Shown in pieces: positions 5,591 to 10,912 of a DNA stretch of 10,912 bases (positions within the stretch are counted from its first letter, which is position 1; every line of letters begins with the position of its first letter). The notes below the pieces were generated by a model that was given only the letters and a program-made list of their open reading frames with translations, was not told the origin of the DNA and searched no databases. The translations under genes were made by a program, and so were the position numbers. Location: contig CAIJZW010000078.1 in NCBI GenBank assembly GCA_903825265.1, positions 1 to 10,912 of the forward strand, in the 5' to 3' direction. Origin of the DNA: an uncultured bacterium (GTDB taxonomy: Bacteria > Patescibacteriota > Minisyncoccia > Phycocordibacterales > UBA9973).

Positions 5591-5956
5591 ATGAAAAAAA
5601 TACTTATAATTGAAGACGACGACTTCTTATTAGGACTAGAATCTAAGAAAATAAACAGTAGTGGTTATGAAGTGATATTCGCACAAACAGGAGAAGATGC
5701 TATGAATAAAATCCTAGAGAAAGATATTAGTATAATACTTCTTGATCTATTACTTCCTAATTATGATGGATTTGAAATTCTAAAGAAAATAAGAGAAACA
5801 GAAGCAACAAAGTCTATTCCCGTAATAATATTCTCCAACCTAGCAGAAGTTAAAGACAGAGATAAGGCTCTCGCATTAGGAGCAACTGAGGTTTTAATTA
5901 AATCTAACTTCTCTCTTGAAGAAGTTATCGAACACATAAACAAACTAGTTAAATAA
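5591..5956 (+). CDS. Single-domain response regulator (CheY-like receiver)
   Basis: 121-aa receiver domain with no output domain. The acidic pocket is in IIEDDD (E8, D9, D10), the phospho-acceptor is D52 in ILLDLLLP, the switch Ser is S82 in VIIFSN, and the conserved lysine is K104 in VLIKSN. All catalytic positions are present. Without a DNA-binding or enzyme domain it must act by protein contact or pass phosphate on. The partner is most likely the kinase directly upstream (23-nt gap). It is followed by a strong terminator, so mscL, kinase and regulator form a block that ends here. Confidence 0.93.
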   Translation: MKKILIIEDDDFLLGLESKKINSSGYEVIFAQTGEDAMNKILEKDISIILLDLLLPNYDGFEILKKIRETEATKSIPVIIFSNLAEVKDRDKALALGATEVLIKSNFSLEEVIEHINKLVK

Positions 5957-5958
5957 TA

Positions 5959-6001
5959 AGCATACTAAAACAGCCCTATTATAGGGCTGTTTTAGTATGC
6001 T
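5959..6001. terminator. Bidirectional terminator, perfect 20-bp stem, touching the recG promoter
   Basis: Arms 5959-5978 and 5982-6001 are exact complements with a 3-nt loop TTA. The upper stem is GC-rich (CAGCCCTA/TAGGGCTG), followed by TTTT within the 3' arm. The last base of the 3' arm is the first base of the recG TATAAT box. Confidence 0.85.
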
Positions 6002-6006
6002 ATAAT
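5998..6006 (+). promoter_or_regulatory. Extended -10 (TGc-TATAAT) of recG
   Basis: TGCTATAAT, 9 nt before the ATG of recG. The TGC belongs to the terminator stem. No -35 box is recognisable because that position is inside the hairpin. Confidence 0.55.
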
Positions 6007-6015
6007 TCTTATATC

Positions 6016-8277
6016 ATGAAACTAAATGATGAGATTGAACTACATTTCCGTATTGATATAAAACAAAAAAAGGCTCTTAATAATCTTGGAATAAAAACAT
6101 TAAAAGATTTACTTTACCATTTCCCAGCACGTTATAGTGACATGAGTGAAGTTCGAAACATTAACACTCTTTCTGATGGGGAGAATGTTACTATTTTAGG
6201 AAAAATATCTAATCTAAAAACAAAGAAAGGATTCAAAAGTAAAATTCCAATGGGACAAGCTACCCTTTCTGACTTAACAGGATCCATAAATATTATATGG
6301 TTTCATCAACCATACCTAGCAAAAATGTTAAAAGATGGTAATACAGTTAGAGTAACTGGTAAAATAACAGATAGTAAAAGTTATGGACTCACTCTTGCTA
6401 ATCCAGAAATAAATAAAGAGGATGTTCTTCCTATTGATATACACGACTCTCTTTTTAACAACAAAGAGGTTCAAATACAATATGGATTTCCTATTTACAG
6501 AGAATCTTATGGTGTCACTTCAAAATGGATTTATCACGCCGTACAAAAAATACTAAAACATGATTGCGTAAAAGATATAATAGACTATATTCCAAATGAA
6601 ATTCTTAATAACTACAAATTACCAGCATTACATACTGCTCTTATTTGGATTCATATGCCACAGAAAAAAGAGCACGCAGAAATAGCTCGTAAGAGATTCG
6701 CATTTGAAGAAGTATTTTTTATACAACTCACCCGTCAACAAGAACGTAAAAAATATGAAGAAAACTTTTCATATAAATTAAAAATTCCAGAAAAAGATAT
6801 AGAAGATTTTATTTCACGATTTCCTTTTACTCCAACAAAAGCACAATCAGATACTATAGATACAATCCTAAAAGATTTCACAAAAGATAAACCAATGAGT
6901 AGGCTTATCGAAGGAGATGTGGGAAGTGGAAAAACTTTTGTCGCAGCAACAGTTGCTTATGCAGTTATCAAAAATAGACCTGAAGGTCAAAACTTTGGTA
7001 ATCTTCAAGTTGCCTATATGGCCCCAACTGAAGTATTAGCTACACAATTATTTGAGAATTTCATTCAATATTTTGAACACACAGGCATATCTGTAGCTCT
7101 TATTACAGGCTCTGGGTGCCGTAAATTCCCCAGCAAATCTGCACATTGGGAGAATGGCTCACAAGTGAAAACTTGGACTCCTATAGCTAAAAATCAGCTT
7201 TTAAAATGGATTAAAAATGGTGAAATACCTATAGTTATAGGTACTCATGCTTTAATATCAAAATCTGTAGAATTTGAAGACTTAGGACTGGTCATAATAG
7301 ATGAACAACATAGATTCGGAACAAATCAAAGAATGAAACTTGCTAAAAAAGAAGGCCATGTACCTCACTATTTATCCATGACTGCTACCCCTATTCCACG
7401 TACACTTGCTCTTACTATTTATGGAGATTTAGACTTAAGCATTATTGATCAAATGCCAAAGGGCCGTAAACAAGTTATAACAGAAATAATTCCTGAAAAT
7501 AAAAGAGAGGCTTCATATGAAAAAATTAAAAAAGAATTGGAATCTGGACGACAACTTTATGTTATTTGCCCGAAGATAGGTGAGGAGTTCGGACAAAGTG
7601 TTTTAGGAAGCCTTACGGAGGCCGACGGGCCGAGTACGAGCAAAAATCTCAGCAGAGATTTATTGCGTGCTGACGGAAATACTTTGTCAGAACTCAGAAC
7701 TGTAAATGATGAATCAAGGAGATTAAAAAAAGATATTTTTCCAGAATACAATATCGAAATAATGCACAGCAAGATGACCAAAGACAAGAAAGAAAAAGTG
7801 ATGCTTGATTTTACTAAAAAGAAAATAGATATATTAGTTTCCACTTCTGTTATAGAAGTCGGGGTGAATGTACCAAATGCTACTGTTATTATTATTGAAG
7901 GAGCAGAAAGATTTGGATTAGCACAATTACACCAACTTCGTGGACGAGTCATAAGATCAAATTATCAATCATATTGTTATTTATTTGCAGATGCAAAGAC
8001 AGACAAAACAATAGATAGACTAAAAGCTTTAACAAAAGCATCGAATGGATTTGAACTTGCAGAGTTAGACTTATCTCTTCGTGGAGCAGGACTTCTATCT
8101 GGAGATAAACAGTGGGGTATCACAGATCTTGGAATGGAAGCTATTAAAAATATTAAAATGGTGGAAGCTGCAAGAAAAGAAGCAATAAAAATGATAACCG
8201 AAGATGTTGAACTGAAATCATTCCCTCTTCTATATCAAACTCTTATATCTAAAAATTTAAAATTACATTTTGAATAA
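6016..8277 (+). CDS. recG: ATP-dependent DNA helicase RecG with an in-frame insert
   Basis: Remodels stalled replication forks and branched DNA in the cytosol. Product is 753 aa; typical RecG is about 680-700. An N-terminal wedge with OB fold (about residues 50-120, GENVTILGKISNLKT) is followed by the helicase: motif I GDVGSGKT (300-307), MAPTEVLATQ, DEQH (429-432), TATP (456-459), then domain 2 with YVICP, IMHSKM, and motif VI QLHQLRGR (637-644). The C-terminal LDLSLRGAGLL is typical. Residues about 524-560 are extra, encoded by the palindromic element at 7585-7695, in the loop after YVICP where family length varies, so the enzyme is probably still functional. It has its own leaderless-type promoter. 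A second segment, about 366-392 (CRKFPSKSAHWENGSQVKTW), also looks longer than in model RecG proteins. Confidence 0.96.
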   Translation: MKLNDEIELHFRIDIKQKKALNNLGIKTLKDLLYHFPARYSDMSEVRNINTLSDGENVTILGKISNLKTKKGFKSKIPMGQATLSDLTGSINIIWFHQPYLAKMLKDGNTVRVTGKITDSKSYGLTLANPEINKEDVLPIDIHDSLFNNKEVQIQYGFPIYRESYGVTSKWIYHAVQKILKHDCVKDIIDYIPNEILNNYKLPALHTALIWIHMPQKKEHAEIARKRFAFEEVFFIQLTRQQERKKYEENFSYKLKIPEKDIEDFISRFPFTPTKAQSDTIDTILKDFTKDKPMSRLIEGDVGSGKTFVAATVAYAVIKNRPEGQNFGNLQVAYMAPTEVLATQLFENFIQYFEHTGISVALITGSGCRKFPSKSAHWENGSQVKTWTPIAKNQLLKWIKNGEIPIVIGTHALISKSVEFEDLGLVIIDEQHRFGTNQRMKLAKKEGHVPHYLSMTATPIPRTLALTIYGDLDLSIIDQMPKGRKQVITEIIPENKREASYEKIKKELESGRQLYVICPKIGEEFGQSVLGSLTEADGPSTSKNLSRDLLRADGNTLSELRTVNDESRRLKKDIFPEYNIEIMHSKMTKDKKEKVMLDFTKKKIDILVSTSVIEVGVNVPNATVIIIEGAERFGLAQLHQLRGRVIRSNYQSYCYLFADAKTDKTIDRLKALTKASNGFELAELDLSLRGAGLLSGDKQWGITDLGMEAIKNIKMVEAARKEAIKMITEDVELKSFPLLYQTLISKNLKLHFE
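7585..7695 (+). repeat. Palindromic element inserted in frame in recG
   Basis: 111 nt, 54 of them G or C by my count, clearly richer than the flanking gene. Outer arms 7585-7604 and 7676-7695 pair over 20 positions with one mismatch (G7591 against A7689) and two G-T pairs. The centre is a hairpin GCAA-AAATCTC, loop AGCA, GAGATTT-A-TTGC, with one bulged A. A smaller hairpin GCCT/AGGC lies at about 7610-7622. The length is 37 codons with no stop in the reading frame. The 7-nt tandem CAGAACT repeats across the right edge (7688-7701). The core is related to 284-379. Confidence 0.8.
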
Positions 8278-8302
8278 TCTTAAATAAAAAATATATTTAA
8301 GA
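8278..8302. terminator. Weak AT-only hairpin after recG
   Basis: TCTTAAATA (8278-8286) pairs with TATTTAAGA (8294-8302), 7-nt loop. It has no GC core, so it may be a weak terminator between recG and the converging tRNA-Ile. Confidence 0.3.
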
Positions 8303-8328
8303 AAAAGAATCTATGAAACTATATATTG

Positions 8329-8402
8329 TCCGTCCTCTTGGATTTGAACCAAGGACCCCAGAGGTATAAGCTCTGTGCTCTAACCAACTGAGCTAAGGAC
8401 GG
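8329..8402 (-). tRNA. tRNA-Ile, anticodon UAU
   Basis: Complete 74-nt cloverleaf on the minus strand. Acceptor CCGUCCU/AGGACGG with A73, D arm GCUC-AGUUGGUUA-GAGC, anticodon arm CAGAG-CUUAUAC-CUCUG, variable GGGUC, T arm CUUGG-UUCAAAU-CCAAG. No CCA is encoded. The anticodon UAU reads AUA directly. Most bacteria read AUA with a CAU tRNA whose C34 is changed to lysidine by TilS. AUA is a very common codon in the genes of this window, so this tRNA should carry real load. Confidence 0.95.
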
Positions 8403-8458
8403 AAATTGGTTAAATAACTATAAACACTTACATATTACAGAAAAATTGATAAAGTTGC

Positions 8459-8493
8459 AAACAGCCCCGCCAACGAAGTTGGCGGGGCTGTTT
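8459..8493. terminator. GC-rich bidirectional terminator, 16-bp stem
   Basis: Arms 8459-8474 and 8478-8493 (AAACAGCCCCGCCAAC and complement) with a GAA loop. It is the strongest hairpin in the window, located 12 nt past the ftsH stop codon. It ends ftsH transcripts before the tRNA-Ile promoter region. Confidence 0.85.
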
Positions 8494-8505
8494 AATATCA
8501 ACTTT

Positions 8506-10389
8506 CTATTTTTCTATTTCGTTCTTTTTAGGAATTATTCCATTTGCAATCATAATGTCGTTATATTCAGCTTGTTCCAATGTTTCTACTTCTATAAGTT
8601 TATTAGCTATAGCATCTAGAACTTTACGATTATTAGATAAAACATCTCGAGCAACAGTAAACGCATTATTCATAATCTTCGAAACTTCTCCATCTATTAA
8701 AGCACTAACTCTTTCAGAATATTCACGATCATTCACTCCCTGACCAAACATAGTGTGACCACCATCACTTTCTAATGCAATAGGACCAATCTCGCTACTC
8801 ATACCCCAACGTGTAACCATAGCACGAGCCAAACTTGTCGCAACTTGAAGATCATTAGATGGTCCAGTTGTTATATCTCCAAAGACCATTTCTTCTGCAA
8901 CATATCCACCAAGAGACATCGCTATATCATCAAGAAACTCTTTCTTACTTTGTAATCTTCTTTCTTCAAGAGGAAGTTTAAGAGTGTAACCTCCAGCATT
9001 TCCACGAGAAACAATAGAAACTTTATGAACTGGATCTGCGTAAGGTAAACTTGAAGCGACAAGAGCATGACCTGCTTCATGATAAGCTGTAATCTCTTTC
9101 TCTTTCTTTGAAAGCAAGTGACTCTTTCTTTCAGGACCCATCATAACTTTCTCAATAGAACGAACAAGATCAAATTGAGCAATTTTCTTTCTATCTTCTC
9201 TTGCTGCTAAAATCGCACCTTCGTTCATAATTGAGTAAAGGTCAGCTCCAGAAAATCCTGGAGTACGCTCAGCAATAATTTTCAAGTTTACATCTTCTGC
9301 AAAAGGTTTTTTATTTGAGTGAATTTTAAGTATCTCTTCTCTATCAGAACGATCAGGAAGATCTAGAACAACCCTTCTGTCGAATCTTCCTGGACGTAGA
9401 AGAGCAGGATCAAGAACATCAGAACGATTTGTAGCAGCCATTACTATTACTTTCTCATTTGGTTCAAATCCGTCCATTTCTACTAGAATCTGGTTAAGTG
9501 TTTGTTCACGTTCGTCGTTCCCTCCCCCTACACCTGTTCCACGAACTCGTCCCACAGCATCTATTTCATCAATAAAAACTATTGAAGGGGCAGCCTTTTT
9601 TGCCATTTTAAATAAATCTCGAACACGTGATGCTCCAACTCCCACAAACATTTCCACGAATTCACTTCCTGATAAATGAAAGAAAGGAACTGCTGCTTCT
9701 CCTGCAACAGCACGAGCGAGTAATGTCTTACCTGTACCCGGAACACCCGTAAGAATAACACCTTTAGGAATTCTTGCTCCAATATCTAGAAACTTTTTAG
9801 GATTCTTTAAAAAATCTACAATTTCTTTTAATTCTTCTTTTGCTTCTTTTGCTCCAGCAACATCTTTAAATGTGACTTTATTATTTTTATCATCTGGATT
9901 TGTGATTCTAGCTTTTGATTGTCCGAAAGTAAAAGCCTGCATTCCTTGACCTTTTACTTGGCGAGTTAACATCCATATGAAAAAGATAATTACAAATACT
10001 GGTAATAAGAAAGGTAGTATATTTAAAATCCAGTAACCGAAACCTGACTCTGTTTTAATCTCTATTGGAGTAGAAGCTAATTGTGAACCTGTCACCCCGT
10101 AATTATATAAAGTCTCAGAAAGAGAGCTTTCTAGTTCTTTTTTAGCAATACCTTTTGTTTTATCTTTGAAGGTAACATCTACATCTCCACCTGAAACAAT
10201 AATTTTCTCTATTCTTCCATCTATAACATTCTGAGCAACATCAGAAATGGCCATTTTCTTTACATCATCAGTTTTTTTGGCAACTAAAGTATAAACAAGA
10301 GTAATACTAATAAATATAAATACCGCAATAAATATCTGATTAGCAATATTTGGAATTTTGGGCTGTTTTAGTTTTTTATTTTTATCCAT
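8506..10389 (-). CDS. ftsH: ATP-dependent zinc metalloprotease FtsH
   Basis: Hexameric membrane-anchored AAA protease that degrades misassembled membrane proteins and short-lived regulators. Product is 627 aa from the ATG at 10389. TM1 is about residues 14-36, an extracytoplasmic domain follows, and TM2 is [18 protein letters not shown] (about 118-140). The AAA domain has Walker A GVPGTGKT (215-222, with Val where Pro is usual), pore loop FVGVG, Walker B IVFIDEID, and the second region of homology [20 protein letters not shown]. The protease has HEAGH (437-441) and the third zinc ligand D513 in GPSNDLQ. In-frame starts at 10407 (GTG) and 10398 (ATG) exist. I prefer 10389 because TATACT ends 9 nt before it, the spacing seen at neighbouring genes. 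It diverges from smpB. Confidence 0.97.
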   Translation of the reverse strand: MDKNKKLKQPKIPNIANQIFIAVFIFISITLVYTLVAKKTDDVKKMAISDVAQNVIDGRIEKIIVSGGDVDVTFKDKTKGIAKKELESSLSETLYNYGVTGSQLASTPIEIKTESGFGYWILNILPFLLPVFVIIFFIWMLTRQVKGQGMQAFTFGQSKARITNPDDKNNKVTFKDVAGAKEAKEELKEIVDFLKNPKKFLDIGARIPKGVILTGVPGTGKTLLARAVAGEAAVPFFHLSGSEFVEMFVGVGASRVRDLFKMAKKAAPSIVFIDEIDAVGRVRGTGVGGGNDEREQTLNQILVEMDGFEPNEKVIVMAATNRSDVLDPALLRPGRFDRRVVLDLPDRSDREEILKIHSNKKPFAEDVNLKIIAERTPGFSGADLYSIMNEGAILAAREDRKKIAQFDLVRSIEKVMMGPERKSHLLSKKEKEITAYHEAGHALVASSLPYADPVHKVSIVSRGNAGGYTLKLPLEERRLQSKKEFLDDIAMSLGGYVAEEMVFGDITTGPSNDLQVATSLARAMVTRWGMSSEIGPIALESDGGHTMFGQGVNDREYSERVSALIDGEVSKIMNNAFTVARDVLSNNRKVLDAIANKLIEVETLEQAEYNDIMIANGIIPKKNEIEK

Positions 10390-10398
10390 ATACTCCAT

Positions 10399-10404
10399 AG
10401 TATA
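10399..10404 (-). promoter_or_regulatory. -10 box TATACT of ftsH
   Basis: TATACT on the minus strand, directly abutting the upstream ATG (10398) and 9 nt before the ATG at 10389. If it is the -10 box, the upstream ATG and GTG could not be translated, which decides the start. Confidence 0.45.
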
Positions 10405-10451
10405 CACATAGAGATACTAAAAACAAAATCATAAATTTTGATATTATTCTT

Positions 10452-10457
10452 TATAAT
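10452..10457 (+). promoter_or_regulatory. -10 box TATAAT of smpB
   Basis: Perfect TATAAT 17 nt before the ATG at 10475. The leader would be about 10 nt with no SD sequence. TATAAA at 10466-10471 is a closer alternative. Confidence 0.45.
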
Positions 10458-10474
10458 TGCTACCATATAAAAAT

Positions 10475-10912
10475 ATGGCAACATACATAGACAACAGAAA
10501 AGCTCATTTCAATTACAGCGTTGAAGAAACTTTTGAAGCTGGAATAGAATTAGAAGGGTTTGAAGTGAAAGCTATAAAAAAAGGACTCGGAAATATAAAT
10601 TCCGCTTTTTGTATAGTTCGAGGAGGAGAAGCCTATATAACAAATATGCATATTCCACCATATCAAACAAATAATACAGATATCGGTTACAATCCAGACC
10701 GAACAAGAAAACTTTTATTATCTAAAAAAGAAATAAAGAAATTAGCAGACAAAGATGATACAAAAGGATTGACTCTAATTCCCCTTTCGTTATATAGTAA
10801 AGGACGTTATATTAAACTATCTATTGCTGTTGCTAGAGGGAAAAAGGTTTTTGACAAAAGAGAAACTATTAAAAAGCGTGAAAGTGATAGAGAAATAAGT
10901 AGAGAATATAAA
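10475..10912 (+). CDS. smpB: SsrA-binding protein SmpB, 3' end cut by the window
   Basis: Binds tmRNA and delivers it to ribosomes stalled on mRNA lacking a stop codon (trans-translation). 146 codons are present without a stop; the family is usually about 150-160 aa, so only a few residues of the C-terminal tail are missing. Motifs: NRKAHFNYSVEETFEAGIEL, GFEVKAIKKG (usually GTEVKSLR), ITNMHIPPY, DRTRKLLLSKKEI, KGLTLIPLSLY, and the basic tail AVARGKKVFDKRETIKKRE that enters the ribosomal mRNA channel. It begins MATYIDNRKAH with the ATG at 10475 and diverges from ftsH across about 85 nt that hold both promoters. No tmRNA gene is in the window. Confidence 0.96.
   Translation, partial: MATYIDNRKAHFNYSVEETFEAGIELEGFEVKAIKKGLGNINSAFCIVRGGEAYITNMHIPPYQTNNTDIGYNPDRTRKLLLSKKEIKKLADKDDTKGLTLIPLSLYSKGRYIKLSIAVARGKKVFDKRETIKKRESDREISREYK

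Noticed and set aside
7585..7695. Frameshift or pseudogene in recG
   Set aside because: The insert is 111 nt, in frame, without stops, and all helicase motifs on both sides are intact.
7557..7952. Minus-strand ORF of 131 aa
   Set aside because: Antisense shadow of recG helicase domain 2.
9579..9782. ORF of 67 aa on the ftsH strand in another frame
   Set aside because: Overlaps the Walker A and Walker B coding region of ftsH.
1..10912. CRISPR array, rRNA, insertion sequence or replication origin
   Set aside because: No spaced direct repeats, no rRNA landmarks, no transposase or integrase, and no clustered DnaA-type boxes were seen.

Overview
The window is AT-rich with compact intergenic spaces, small stand-alone signalling proteins, tRNAs without an encoded CCA, and no clear Shine-Dalgarno sequences. 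A soluble histidine kinase with a 'SAHQIRTSL' H-box fits proteins typical of Candidate Phyla Radiation (Patescibacteria) genomes. A Parcubacteria-like organism is my best inference, not a proven placement. Stops are TAA or TAG, and nothing requires UGA to be read as sense.

Layout. Left block, minus strand: enolase (eno), a GC-richer palindromic element, a 56-residue two-helix membrane protein, and a 40-nt perfect palindrome as terminator. Then a structured intergenic stretch and an unrecognised 313-residue protein, also minus. A hairpin-rich stretch leads to two serine tRNA genes on opposite strands: one with the unusual anticodon ACU (minus) and one with the normal GCU (plus). Centre, plus strand: a diverged pyroglutamyl-peptidase-like protein, mscL, a soluble histidine kinase, a single-domain response regulator and recG. 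Right block: a tRNA-Ile with anticodon UAU and ftsH (both minus), then a divergent smpB that runs off the window end.

The genes are mainly housekeeping: glycolysis, DNA repair, membrane-protein quality control, trans-translation and osmotic protection. mscL, the kinase and the regulator sit head to tail with short gaps. This suggests, but does not prove, a link between osmotic or envelope stress and a small phosphorelay.

The most notable signal is a family of palindromic elements. One 111-nt copy lies in frame inside recG and adds about 37 codons. A related 96-nt copy lies between eno and the small membrane protein. The two share primary sequence, about 48% G+C, a central hairpin with the same AGCA loop and the same single bulge, and stem changes that keep pairing. 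They resemble in architecture the Rickettsia palindromic elements that insert inside genes. Other points of interest are the tRNA-Ser(ACU), the tRNA-Ile(UAU), and -10 boxes so close to start codons that most mRNAs here are probably leaderless.
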